Source: CAZPYD01 sp964590835
Lineage (GTDB): Bacteria > Patescibacteriota > Minisyncoccia > JAHISW01 > Tagabacteraceae
Assembly: GCA_964590835.1 (NCBI GenBank)
Contig: CAZPYD010000007.1
Coordinates: 1-29,028 of the forward strand
Direction of reading: 5' to 3'
DNA: 29,028 nucleotides
Shown: piece by piece, positions 13,043 to 20,661 of the stretch
Layout of the letters: the number at the start of each line of letters is the position of its first letter
How positions within the stretch are numbered: the first letter of the stretch is position 1
Made by a program: the position numbers and the translations under genes
Notes under the pieces: generated by a model
What the model was told of the DNA's origin: nothing
Database searches by the model: none
What the model saw: the letters and a program-made list of their open reading frames with translations, nothing else

Positions 13043-14341
13043 TTATTTAACTTTCCTCATTTCTACTTCTAATAATGCTCTTGCATCTAATACCGCCTTG
13101 GAAATATTCTTCTTGCCGGTTACCACTGCGCCAATCATGTCTTTAAATATTTCGCTCACACGCTTTGAATCTGGCTCCAACCAACTACGCGATTGAATAG
13201 CCGCTTTATAAAACACAGCCATAAAAGGGTCATCACTCCCCTCAGCCAACAAAGCCCTGCTAGCTGGCGGTAAAAATATCTCCGATTGTAGTTTTACCCA
13301 AACATCTTTATCCAAAAAAGCATAAACAGCCCTTATAGAAGGATCAATATTTGGAGACAATTTTGATACTGCCAAACTATATACTTTTCCAAAAGTAACC
13401 TCTAAGGTAGCACCCTCTATTTGCGGGACCTTAGAAACATCGAAATTAAGATGAGGATTTTTTTCTATTATACCCCTACTCTCTCCTCCATAACCAAAAT
13501 ACATCGCCAACTTACCGGCAATAAACCTGTCGTTTGAATCAGACAACGCCCTGTTCCAAGAATAAGAAACTTTTGAGGGATTAGAAAAACTTGTATAAAA
13601 ATTTAGAGCACTATTTGTTGGATCTACAAACGAGCTTCCCTTTTGACCAAACTTTAATTCAAATGTTTTAGGTTCTACTATTTTATTTCCACTTTGCAAA
13701 ATCAGCATAGAAAAAATATCTTTAGCATTTTTTATATTCAAAAATTCTCCCATTGCCGATCCACTTTCCAAAACATTACCAGCTTGATCTGTTTTCGTAA
13801 GTAACTGGCTAAAATTTAAAAATTCTTGCCAATCTTTTGGTGGAGCCGCCAACCCCTCTTTATTAAACAAATCCTTATTCCAATACAATACAAGAGGGTC
13901 AATCAAAACCGGTATCGTCATAATTCCTTCGTTTGTAAGTAAAACCTCGCCCACATCAACAAACATGTCCTTAAAGTCTCTTTCGTTAAAAGATTCAAAA
14001 GAAATTTCATGTAACTTATCTCTATGTTCTAAAACCAAATCTTGTGTCAAAAAGAAAATATCCGGCCCTTTACTGCTTGCTAAGGCATTTATTAACTCAT
14101 CCTCATAAGTTTCTTGATCTTTTTCAACATATTTCAATAAAAAAACATTTCTATTCTGAGTATTTAATACACCCAAAACCTGCACCATATCTTTTTCAGG
14201 AAAAGTACCCCACATAACCAAATCTGTAGGCTTGCCCACATTTCTACCAGGCAAACCCGGTATTACGCCTGAAAAAATCAACAAAGCCAAAACCACTAAA
14301 AATAAAATACTTCCTATAAATATTAATTGAAACTTACTCAT
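13043..14341 (-). CDS. membrane-anchored extracellular solute-binding protein, family 1-like
   Basis: 432 residues. One TM anchor (about 6-25) replaces the usual lipobox, followed by a periplasmic-binding fold: VMWGTFPEKDMVQVL, GPDIFFLTQDLVLEHRDKL, IPVLIDPLVLYWNKDLFNKE, LAAPPKDWQEFLNFSQLLTK, IAGKLAMYFGYGGESRGIIE. These are hallmarks of sugar-type (MalE/UgpB) binding proteins. No ABC permease or ATPase is near; it sits upstream of pilin-like genes, so it may be a free-standing surface receptor. The start is the ATG at 14341, since the frame upstream is word-tract sequence overlapping the methyltransferase. Cotranscribed with the pilins (7-base gap). Confidence 0.8.
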   Translation of the reverse strand: MSKFQLIFIGSILFLVVLALLIFSGVIPGLPGRNVGKPTDLVMWGTFPEKDMVQVLGVLNTQNRNVFLLKYVEKDQETYEDELINALASSKGPDIFFLTQDLVLEHRDKLHEISFESFNERDFKDMFVDVGEVLLTNEGIMTIPVLIDPLVLYWNKDLFNKEGLAAPPKDWQEFLNFSQLLTKTDQAGNVLESGSAMGEFLNIKNAKDIFSMLILQSGNKIVEPKTFELKFGQKGSSFVDPTNSALNFYTSFSNPSKVSYSWNRALSDSNDRFIAGKLAMYFGYGGESRGIIEKNPHLNFDVSKVPQIEGATLEVTFGKVYSLAVSKLSPNIDPSIRAVYAFLDKDVWVKLQSEIFLPPASRALLAEGSDDPFMAVFYKAAIQSRSWLEPDSKRVSEIFKDMIGAVVTGKKNISKAVLDARALLEVEMRKVK

Positions 14342-14361
14342 AAAATTTTCTTGAAAATTTT
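14342..14361 (-). promoter_or_regulatory. AAAATTTTC/GAAAATTTT hairpin at the solute-binding protein start
   Basis: Nine-base arms around TT directly abut the ATG at 14341, followed on the plus strand by AAATGTTGCATG. It resembles the central hairpins of the word modules at 12060-12160 and 14915-15013. It may be a weak terminator for the methyltransferase or a translation-start structure. Confidence 0.4.
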
Positions 14362-14375
14362 TAAATGTTGCATGA

Positions 14376-14903
14376 TTAAGGTTTAATAAACACCATCCCA
14401 TAATGACTTTCTCCAGCCTCAAACTCACTATCCAAAGAAAAACCAGCTCCATTAAAAATCTTTTCAGCTTCCATTTTATCAACCCTTAATTCTTTTGGGG
14501 CACCTAAAAAAGCGGAGGGTTTACTTTCAATAAGAATAGCTTTACCCCCCTGTTTTAAAATCCTAAAAGCTTCCCTTGTTGCCATTTCTTTATTTTCCAA
14601 CTGAAAAAACATATTAGAAATAAGCACTAAATCTATAATATCGTCAGCCAAATTAGTACTCTTCTCAGTTTCCAAATTAACTAAATTTGTTTCTATGTTT
14701 AAAAGTCCCTCCAAAGAAGAAATACTTTTTAAAGAACTTAGAGTTTGCTTTTGAACATCAAAAGCAAATATAGTTCCCTCATTACCAACACGCTTTGCCA
14801 TTTCTATACTAAAATGTCCCGAACCTGAACCAAAATCAGCCACTTTCATTCCAGGAAACAAACCAAATTTATCTACAATACTAGTAGGATTTATAAATGC
14901 CAT
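14376..14903 (-). CDS. class I SAM-dependent methyltransferase
   Basis: 175 residues. SAM motif I is VADFGSGSGHFS (21-32), with the acidic ribose-binding residue in IFAFDVQ, DLVLISNMFFQLEN as motif IV, then AFRILKQGGKAILIE as post motifs. This is the UbiE/Methyltransf_11 type; the substrate cannot be told. The frame opens 10 residues earlier (MFQASCYNEY), encoded by word-tract DNA; the ATG at 14903 gives the standard N-terminus. It lies 34 bases upstream of the solute-binding protein, on the same strand, and downstream of gyrA's terminator. Confidence 0.85.
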   Translation of the reverse strand: MAFINPTSIVDKFGLFPGMKVADFGSGSGHFSIEMAKRVGNEGTIFAFDVQKQTLSSLKSISSLEGLLNIETNLVNLETEKSTNLADDIIDLVLISNMFFQLENKEMATREAFRILKQGGKAILIESKPSAFLGAPKELRVDKMEAEKIFNGAGFSLDSEFEAGESHYGMVFIKP

Positions 14904-14914
14904 GTATTCATTAT

Positions 14915-15013
14915 AACATGAAGCCTGAAACATGAAACCTGAAACATATTTAAAAAGTGGAAAAATTTAGAGAATTTTTCCACTTGCTTCATGTTCTACG
15001 CTTCATACTGCGT
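14915..15013. repeat. hairpin-centred intergenic word module B
   Basis: Between gyrA and the methyltransferase: AACATGAAGCCTGAAACATG and AAACCTGAAACATAT words (14915-14949), a 13-bp hairpin (14955-14985), then TGCTTCATGTTCTACGCTTC and ATACTGCGTG words. The right flank resembles the reverse complement of the left, so the block is an imperfect inverted repeat. Same plan and vocabulary as module A at 12060-12160. Confidence 0.65.
14951..14985 (-). terminator. gyrA terminator
   Basis: AAGTGGAAAAATT (14955-14967) pairs with AATTTTTCCACTT (14973-14985); on the minus strand the stem ends in TTTTT. It sits 30 bases after the gyrA stop, in the centre of word module B. Confidence 0.75.
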
Positions 15014-15015
15014 GA

Positions 15016-17463
15016 TCAAATACACGTAATAGAAGCCACTCCATCCCCAGCTCGCAAACTCATCACTTTTACTCCTTGGGTCTGGCGACCTGATTCAGCT
15101 ATTTCAGCTAGTCTAGTCTTTAAAATTTGTCCTTTTTTAGAAATAACAATTATCTCTTCAAATTCAGGATTTAATACCTTGGCCGCAATTAACGAACCGG
15201 TTTTAGTGGTTATTTTAGCAGTCTTTATTCCAGAACCTCCTCTTTTTTGCAAACGATATGCTTTCATTTTTGTACTTTTACCAAATCCTTTTTCGCTAAT
15301 AGTCAAAAGCCTAAGTTCTTTTTCTGCATCAGCAACCACATCAGCGCCCACCAAAGCATCGTCTTTCTTTAGTTTCATTCCACGAACACCGGCAGCTGTT
15401 CGTCCCATCGAACGAGCATCTGACTCTTTAAATCGTATAGCTTGTCCCCCACTGCTCACAAGTATCAAATCGTCCTTTTTAGAAACCAAACGCGCCCACC
15501 CTAGCTCGTCGTCTTTTTTAAGTTTTATAGCAATAATCCCTCCCCTCCTGACATCCTTAAACTGAGAAGCAAGTACTTTTTTTACAACACCTTTTCTAGT
15601 TATCATCGCAATAGAAAAATCTTCTTCTTCCATACCTTTTGGCATCACCAAAATAGAGGTTACTCTTTCATCACCAGCAAGCGACAAGAAATTTACAATA
15701 GACTTACCTTTTGTAGCCCTCTTACCCTCTGGTATCTCATACATTTTAATTTTAAACGCCTTACCTTTATCTGTGAAAAACAACAAATCATCATGTGTGT
15801 TTGCTTGAAGTAATATATAAACTGTATCTTCCTCTTTTGTGGTTAATTCTATTACACCCTTACCCCCTCTCCTCTGAGCTCTATATACCTCTGGTTTTGA
15901 TCGCTTAATGTATCCGCCTTTTGTCAAAACTAAAGTAGCAGCCTCTTGCGGAATTAAATCTTCCAAAGAAATATGCTTAGCCGCGCGCACCATTATCTTG
16001 GTTCTTCTCTCATCACCAAATTTATCTTTAATTTCCAAAAGCCCTTCTTTAACAACACTTAAAATTTTCTTAGGATTTTTAAGCAAAGCTTTAAGATTTT
16101 TTATAAGTTTTAATTTTTCTTTTAGCTCATCTTCTATCTTTTGCCTTTCTAGTCCAGCCAATGTCTGTAACCTCATTTCCAAAATGGCCGATGCTTGTCT
16201 ATCGGACAATTTAAACTTTTTCATCAAATTAGTATGGGCTATTTCTTTGGTTTTTGAGGTCTTAATAGTTTTTATAACAGCATCAATATGATCAAGAGCC
16301 TTCTTCAGACCTTCCAAGATGTGTGCGCGATTTTCAGCAACATTCAAATCAAACTTTGTTCGTCTTTCTATTACCTCCACGCGGTGAGTAATAAAGTACT
16401 CCAAAATGCTTTTTAAAGATAAAACTTGTGGCTGAATACCATCCACCAAAGCAAGCATATTAAAATGATATGTCTTTTCCAAGTCTGTATGCTTATATAA
16501 AACATTCAAAACTCTTTGTGGGTTGGCTGTGTTTTTTAGTTCAACCACAATAGTCATTCCTTCTTTATCAGATTCATCTCTAAGTCCCCTAATCCCTTCT
16601 ATTTTTTTACTGCTTGCCAAGTCGGCTATTTTGGCAACAAGATCAGCCTTATTTACAGCATAAGGAATAGAATAAATTTCAATTTGATATTTACCTTCTT
16701 TTTTCTCTACAATCTCAGCCTCGCCGCGCGTTACTATACCCCCTCTTCCTGTTGAATAAGCCTTTTCTATATCTTTTTTATTAAAAATTATACCGCCGCC
16801 CGGGAAATCAGGCCCTTGCACAAACTGCATCAAATCACCAATTTCCGCCTTTGGCTTATCTATCAAATGCACAGTAGCATCTATTATTTCTGAAATATTA
16901 TGTGGAGGAATATTGGTAGCCATACCCACAGCAATACCAATAGTTCCATTTAAAAGTAATTGCGGCACACCAGCAGGTAACACCTTTGGCTCTTTTAATC
17001 GGCCATCGTAGTTTGGTGCATAATCAACAGTATCTTTTTCTATATTTTTTAGCATCTCTCCAGAAAGCTTGGTCATTCTGGCTTCTGTATACCTGTAAGC
17101 AGCTGGCGCGTCTCCATCTATTGAACCCCAGTTACCTTGACCATCAACAAGCGGATATCTTAAAGAAAAATCCTGCGCCATTCTGGCCATTGTGCCATAA
17201 ATAGCAGCATCACCATGCGGATGATATTTGCTCATGGTGTCACCCACCACAGTAGCAGATTTTTTAAAACGAGCAGCATAAGTAAGGCCGTCTTCATGCA
17301 TCACCTTCAAAATACGTCTCTGAACCGGCTTTAGACCGTCTCGCACATCCGGCAAAGCACGACTAACAATAACAGACATGGCGTACTCCAAATAGGATTT
17401 ACGCATTTCTTCTGTAATATTTTGTTGAATTATTCTTTTATTGTCTTTTTCGTTTTCACTCAT
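15016..17463 (-). CDS. gyrA: DNA gyrase subunit A
   Basis: 815 residues. The breakage-reunion domain holds the catalytic Tyr125 in AYRYTEARM. The six-bladed C-terminal beta-pinwheel carries QRRGGKG, a perfect GyrA box, so this is gyrase rather than topoisomerase IV. With GyrB it introduces negative supercoils. The quinolone-determining region reads KYHPHGDAAIYGTM: the positions equal to E. coli Ser83 and Asp87 are Ala and Gly. It ends in TGA. A weak SD (AAGG, about 14 bases upstream) precedes the ATG. Upstream on the same strand are the one-TM protein (41-base gap) and the MBL-like gene, probably one operon. Confidence 0.97.
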   Translation of the reverse strand: MSENEKDNKRIIQQNITEEMRKSYLEYAMSVIVSRALPDVRDGLKPVQRRILKVMHEDGLTYAARFKKSATVVGDTMSKYHPHGDAAIYGTMARMAQDFSLRYPLVDGQGNWGSIDGDAPAAYRYTEARMTKLSGEMLKNIEKDTVDYAPNYDGRLKEPKVLPAGVPQLLLNGTIGIAVGMATNIPPHNISEIIDATVHLIDKPKAEIGDLMQFVQGPDFPGGGIIFNKKDIEKAYSTGRGGIVTRGEAEIVEKKEGKYQIEIYSIPYAVNKADLVAKIADLASSKKIEGIRGLRDESDKEGMTIVVELKNTANPQRVLNVLYKHTDLEKTYHFNMLALVDGIQPQVLSLKSILEYFITHRVEVIERRTKFDLNVAENRAHILEGLKKALDHIDAVIKTIKTSKTKEIAHTNLMKKFKLSDRQASAILEMRLQTLAGLERQKIEDELKEKLKLIKNLKALLKNPKKILSVVKEGLLEIKDKFGDERRTKIMVRAAKHISLEDLIPQEAATLVLTKGGYIKRSKPEVYRAQRRGGKGVIELTTKEEDTVYILLQANTHDDLLFFTDKGKAFKIKMYEIPEGKRATKGKSIVNFLSLAGDERVTSILVMPKGMEEEDFSIAMITRKGVVKKVLASQFKDVRRGGIIAIKLKKDDELGWARLVSKKDDLILVSSGGQAIRFKESDARSMGRTAAGVRGMKLKKDDALVGADVVADAEKELRLLTISEKGFGKSTKMKAYRLQKRGGSGIKTAKITTKTGSLIAAKVLNPEFEEIIVISKKGQILKTRLAEIAESGRQTQGVKVMSLRAGDGVASITCI

Positions 17464-17483
17464 TTTTAAAATTAAATCCTTTT

Positions 17484-17516
17484 TTACTTATTACCTGTTA
17501 CCTATTACTTATTAAT
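17484..17516. repeat. TTACCTGTTACCTATTACTTA word tract
   Basis: Degenerate eight-base words (TTACTTAT, TACCTGT, TACCTAT, TACTTAT) fill the spacer between gyrA and the small one-TM gene and encode the last residues and stop of that gene. Confidence 0.6.
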
Positions 17517-17705
17517 AATTTCTTTTATTATAGAAAATGGACTATAATAAATTTCCTCTTTTACTTCTTTTTTAGTCACAAAAACAATACTCAACCAAAT
17601 AATAGCAATAATGCCTGTTACTAAAAAAGCCCCTAAAATGGCCGTTCTTTTACGAGCGCCTTCGGGTTTATTTCTTAATTTTTCAATACGATCAAAAAGG
17701 GACAC
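17505..17705 (-). CDS. small one-TM protein of unknown function
   Basis: 66 residues: a basic N-terminal cytosolic part (MSLFDRIEKLRNKPEGARKR), one TM helix (about 22-43, TAILGAFLVTGIIAIIWLSIVFV) and a short tail. The start codon is GTG. It lies between the MBL-like gene (11-base gap) and gyrA on the same strand. I do not recognise a family. Its last codons come from a word tract, so the extreme C-terminus is probably not conserved. Confidence 0.65.
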   Translation of the reverse strand: MSLFDRIEKLRNKPEGARKRTAILGAFLVTGIIAIIWLSIVFVTKKEVKEEIYYSPFSIIKEIINK

Positions 17706-17716
17706 AATTTAATTTA

Positions 17717-18295
17717 TTAAGATTTTAAAACTACCACCTCCTCTTTATTATCAACTATATCCTTCTTTTTAAAACTAAATTTTTCTATTGGCTTTACTTT
17801 ATCGCCCATTTCGTCAAGAAAAACTGCCAACGTCTTTTTATCGTAATTCATTGGAATAACGACTTTTGGCTGCAATTGATTTATTATTTTCTTAATCCCC
17901 TCTTTTGCCGGGACAAATAACACATCTACTTCATTTAAATCTTCCAATATTTTTATATCAAAATCTTTTATCTCCAAATCTCCAAAATGACATACATTAA
18001 TATCCTCTAACCTTAAATAATAAATTGAATTTAAATGCGAAGCCCTTACCCCTTTTACGGGCAATCCTGCTATTTCGTATTCACCAGGGCCGTTTACCAA
18101 AAAAATGTCTTTTTCTTCTTTGGAAGAGATATTTTCAAAACCGTTTCTATCTTTATCATCTCCACTTACAAAAACTATATCAGCCTTAAAACGAGGAGGC
18201 TTAACGCCAGACTCCTTTGAGGGAGGATCAAAGGCCAAAACCTTGTCCCCAGACTGAACCTTAAAACAATATGCTCCGTAGTGAGTAATAATCAT
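17717..18295 (-). CDS. metallo-beta-lactamase-fold protein with degenerate metal site
   Basis: 192 residues of the UPF0173/Lactamase_B_3-type MBL fold: YCFKVQSGDKVLAFDPP, NGPGEYEIAGLPVKGVRASH, INVCHFGDLE and KVVIPMNYD are the family landmarks in order. The metal motif HxHxDH is replaced by GDDKDR (residues 45-50: only Asp49 remains) and the C-terminal PMHY reads PMNY. It keeps the fold but probably not hydrolase activity, so it may be a binding protein or have shifted chemistry. It is first in the run with the one-TM protein and gyrA. Confidence 0.75.
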   Translation of the reverse strand: MIITHYGAYCFKVQSGDKVLAFDPPSKESGVKPPRFKADIVFVSGDDKDRNGFENISSKEEKDIFLVNGPGEYEIAGLPVKGVRASHLNSIYYLRLEDINVCHFGDLEIKDFDIKILEDLNEVDVLFVPAKEGIKKIINQLQPKVVIPMNYDKKTLAVFLDEMGDKVKPIEKFSFKKKDIVDNKEEVVVLKS

Positions 18296-18343
18296 GATAT
18301 GACCATTCTAACAAATCCGAAGAAAAAGTAAAACATTTAACCC

Positions 18344-18372
18344 TTGACACTTTTAACATACCTATCTAATAT
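18344..18372 (+). promoter_or_regulatory. promoter of the structured RNA
   Basis: TTGACA (18344-18349), 17-base spacer, TAATAT (18367-18372). Transcription should start near 18379, directly at the first helix of the RNA. Confidence 0.75.
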
Positions 18373-18378
18373 ATGCCC

Positions 18379-18730
18379 ATGGTTGAGTGTTGCTACCCGC
18401 AACACTAAAGAGTTAGGTCCTTGAAAAAATTCCCCTTTTACGGGAACAGTCGAAAACGGGAATGGTGCCAAGCGTGCGCGTGTTGCTTATTTCCGGGTTA
18501 ATAGGGTGTATATCGAAGACAAAAGATCTTTTCGGAAGATGCTGTCTCTTGATAACTGGTTTGGCCGCACACAAACCCAGAAGTAAAAAAGTTGGGTAAA
18601 ACCAACCTTCTGAAATACTTCCCTTAAATGGTAAGCGAGAACTCAAGGAGGCAGAAGACCACTTGGGGGCAAAGCCTCCTCATTGTATATTTAGCCACCA
18701 CCTGACTAAACAAGGACCTGCTTAAAACAA
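18379..18730 (+). ncRNA. rnpB: structured RNA, candidate RNase P RNA
   Basis: About 350 bases with no ORF, between a consensus promoter and an intrinsic terminator. Helices seen: TGGTTGA (from 18380) with TTAGCCA (near 18690), P2-like; AGTGTTGC/GCAACACT (18386-18406), P3-like; AGGTCCTTG with CAAGGACCT (near 18415 and 18711), P4-like; a nested stem at 18511-18554; CAGAAG-GTTGG/CCAAC-CTTCTG at 18578-18612; AGGAGGC/GCCTCCT at 18646-18680. Motifs occur in RNase P order: GAGTTAGGTCC (cf. GAGGAAAGUCC), ACAGTCGAAAACGG, GATAAC..GGC..AAACCC, ACTTGGGGGC, GCCACC, ACAAGGACCTGCTTA (cf. ACAGAACCCGGCUUA). Against: the P4-like helix pairs the normally bulged U, and there is no clear P1. Not tmRNA (no tRNA-like end or tag) or SRP RNA. 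An ncRNA is near certain; rnpB is likely but unproven. Confidence 0.6.
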
Positions 18731-18771
18731 AAGCTCTTCGATATACATCGGTATATCGAAGAGCTTTTTTT
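18731..18771 (+). terminator. terminator of the structured RNA
   Basis: AAGCTCTTCGATATA (18731-18745) pairs perfectly with 18752-18766 around CATCGG, followed by a T-run. A 15-bp intrinsic terminator. Confidence 0.93.
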
Positions 18772-18782
18772 ATTTAAAACAA

Positions 18783-18813
18783 AAAAACGTCGACCCCTGG
18801 GGTCGACGTTTTT
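18783..18813. terminator. perfect palindrome, probable insulating terminator
   Basis: Perfect 15-base arms (AAAAACGTCGACCCC and complement) around T18798, with A/T runs at both ends. It lies 12 bases after the first terminator and 18 bases before the rpsA promoter. No minus-strand gene ends nearby, so it looks like a second insulator between the highly transcribed RNA and rpsA. A protein-binding site is the alternative. Confidence 0.7.
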
Positions 18814-18830
18814 AAAAAGCTAAAAAGGGG

Positions 18831-18859
18831 TTGCAAAAATATGGCTCTCCTACTATACT
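18831..18859 (+). promoter_or_regulatory. rpsA promoter, leaderless
   Basis: TTGCAA (18831-18836), 17-base spacer, TATACT (18854-18859). The ATG at 18867 lies 7 bases after the -10, at the expected transcription start, so the mRNA should be leaderless. The lepB promoter at 21050 uses the same TTGCAA. Confidence 0.65.
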
Positions 18860-18866
18860 CTAAACA

Positions 18867-19970
18867 ATGTTAACTACAAAAGAAAAAATAAGCACAAAAA
18901 AGATAAATACCTCTATAGATTTTTTATCAAAAATTATACAAATGAATCCTCCTAAAAAGAAGGATCTTATAGAGGGGGTTGTGCTGAAAAAACAAGGTTC
19001 TGTCCTTTATGTTGACCTGCAACCTTTCGGAACGGGTATTATTTATGGTCGCGAATTCAACAACGCTAGAGAGTTAATAAGGTCTCTAAAAATCGGCGAT
19101 GTTATTACTGCCAAAATTACCGAATTGGAAAACGAAAACGGCTACATAGAGCTTTCTCTAAAAGAAGCTGGTGAAGAAATAATCTGGCGCGAAGCCGAAG
19201 AAGCAATGGAGCACAATGAAGTATTTTCCTTGGCTGTTACAGATGCAAACAAAGGCGGCCTTATTTTTGACTGGAAAGGTTTACAGGGATTTTTGCCTGC
19301 ATCTCAACTAAAAACCAGTCACTACCCTCGCGTAGAAGGTGGTGATAAGGATATGATCCTGGGAGAACTAAAAAAACTAGCCGGTGAAAAACTATCGGTA
19401 GTAATAATTGATGTAGACAAAAAAGAAGACAAGCTTATCTTCTCAGAAAAAGAAACAGAAGCCGGCGAGCTAAAAAATATTATCTCCAAATATAAAATTG
19501 GTGACGTGGTAGAAGGAGAAATAACAGGAATTGTTGATTTTGGCGTATTTATTAAAATAGAAAATGGCCTTGAAGGTTTGGCTCATATTTCTGAATTAGA
19601 CTGGGGCCTAGTAGAAGATCCAGAAAAAATGTTTGAGGTTGGCCAAAAAATACCAGCTCAAATAATCGGCATAAAAGATGACAAAATCTCTCTTTCTATA
19701 AAAGCTCTTAAATTTAACCCATGGGAAGAAGCTGGAAAAAAATATAAAAAAGACCAAACAGTAAAAGGTGTTGTGATTAAATACAATAAATACGGTACTT
19801 TAGTGAGTATTGAACAAGGTGTAGCTGGGTTGGCTCATATTTCTGAGTTTGAATCAGAAGAGAAGATGAAAGAAAAACTGGAACTTGGCAAATCATACGA
19901 TTTCAAAATAACTCTTTTTGAACCGGACCAGCAAAAACTAATCCTTTCCTGCGCCGAAGGCGAGAAATAA
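18867..19970 (+). CDS. rpsA: small ribosomal subunit protein bS1-like, four S1 domains
   Basis: 367 residues with four S1 OB-fold repeats at about 31-100, 116-193, 208-281 and 293-363. Domains 3 and 4 are canonical (GEITGIVDFGVFIKIENGLE, GLAHISEL; GVVIKYNKYGTLVSIEQGVA, GLAHISEF); 1 and 2 are diverged. E. coli S1 has six domains; four is typical of reduced or Gram-positive forms. S1 tethers mRNA to the 30S and melts structure, useful where SD sites are scarce, as here. The first ~30 residues are a basic tail; the second Met (26) is an alternative start, but the promoter supports 18867. Confidence 0.92.
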   Translation: MLTTKEKISTKKINTSIDFLSKIIQMNPPKKKDLIEGVVLKKQGSVLYVDLQPFGTGIIYGREFNNARELIRSLKIGDVITAKITELENENGYIELSLKEAGEEIIWREAEEAMEHNEVFSLAVTDANKGGLIFDWKGLQGFLPASQLKTSHYPRVEGGDKDMILGELKKLAGEKLSVVIIDVDKKEDKLIFSEKETEAGELKNIISKYKIGDVVEGEITGIVDFGVFIKIENGLEGLAHISELDWGLVEDPEKMFEVGQKIPAQIIGIKDDKISLSIKALKFNPWEEAGKKYKKDQTVKGVVIKYNKYGTLVSIEQGVAGLAHISEFESEEKMKEKLELGKSYDFKITLFEPDQQKLILSCAEGEK

Positions 19971-20009
19971 ATAAAATAAAGAATGATAAAATAGCTTGGT
20001 TAACATGTT

Positions 20010-20046
20010 TAAATGCCTCGACTAATCAAGGCATTTATTTTTTGTT
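20010..20046 (+). terminator. rpsA terminator overlapping the pth stop codon
   Basis: TAAATGCCT (20010-20018) pairs with AGGCATTTA (20029-20037), followed by TTTTTTG and T's. The right arm contains the stop codon of the convergent pth gene (20035-20037). Confidence 0.75.
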
Positions 20047-20661
20047 TTTTTTGGTCTTTTTGGGCTTTTTGGGCTTCGTTGTTTTGGGTTTTGCGGGCGG
20101 CTTTAGCTTTTCCGATACTATTTTTCCTATTTCTTCGTTGGTCTTTTTAAAAGTCTTTTTTAAAATCACCAATTCTGCTGGTTTAAAGTTACCCATCAGA
20201 AAATCAAGTACCTTTTCTCGTTTTGGTTTTTTGATTTTGCCTTTTGGGGTAGCTGGCGAAACACCTACGCGAATACGGAAAAATTCCTTGGTTTTAACTG
20301 CCTTTATTATGGACTCCACCCCTCTATGCCCTGCTGAGCCCTTATTAAAAGAAACTTTATAGCTGCCAAGTGGAATATCTATTTCGTCCTGAATGACAAT
20401 CAATTTTTCGGCAGCCTTTTGGGAAGTAATAGTTTTTTTAAGAGCATTACCCGACTTATTCATAAAAGTCTCGGGCAAAAGGCACATTACCTTGGTTTTG
20501 CCAACTTTACCGCCTACCTTTAAAGATTGTGTTTTTTTGTCATCCTTAAAACCGGCGAACTTTTGTACTTTTGCAAACGCCTCCACCGCCATCCGCCCAG
20601 TATTGTGCCGAGTTTTTTCATACTCCTCCCCTGGATTGCCCAAACCTAAAACTATATACAT
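20035..20661 (-). CDS. pth: peptidyl-tRNA hydrolase
   Basis: 208 residues. Pth frees tRNA from peptidyl-tRNAs dropped by stalled ribosomes. Seen: GLGNPGEEYEKTRHNTG with Asn9 and catalytic His19, FMNKSG (Asn69), and Asp93 in IQDEIDIP. The segment that reads GHNG in E. coli is GHRG (His113, Arg114), so the tRNA-contacting Asn114 is Arg here. The last ~25 residues are a Lys/Pro tail (PPAKPKTTKPKKPKKTKKNKK, one residue short of the end of the gene) that may add RNA affinity. Convergent with rpsA; divergent from lepB across a 439-base noncoding block. Confidence 0.93.
   Translation of the reverse strand: MYIVLGLGNPGEEYEKTRHNTGRMAVEAFAKVQKFAGFKDDKKTQSLKVGGKVGKTKVMCLLPETFMNKSGNALKKTITSQKAAEKLIVIQDEIDIPLGSYKVSFNKGSAGHRGVESIIKAVKTKEFFRIRVGVSPATPKGKIKKPKREKVLDFLMGNFKPAELVILKKTFKKTNEEIGKIVSEKLKPPAKPKTTKPKKPKKTKKNKK

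Noticed and set aside
14957..15565. Plus-strand 202-codon frame
   Set aside because: Antisense shadow of the gyrA C-terminal domain and its terminator; composition follows the gyrA codons.
18413..18646. Minus-strand 77-codon frame
   Set aside because: It lies antisense to the structured RNA, whose promoter, helices and terminator explain the sequence.
18379..18730. tmRNA or SRP RNA as identity of the structured RNA
   Set aside because: No tRNA-like T-arm (GGTTCGA) or ALAA-type tag for tmRNA, and no GGAAGCAG-type SRP tip; RNase P motif order fits better.
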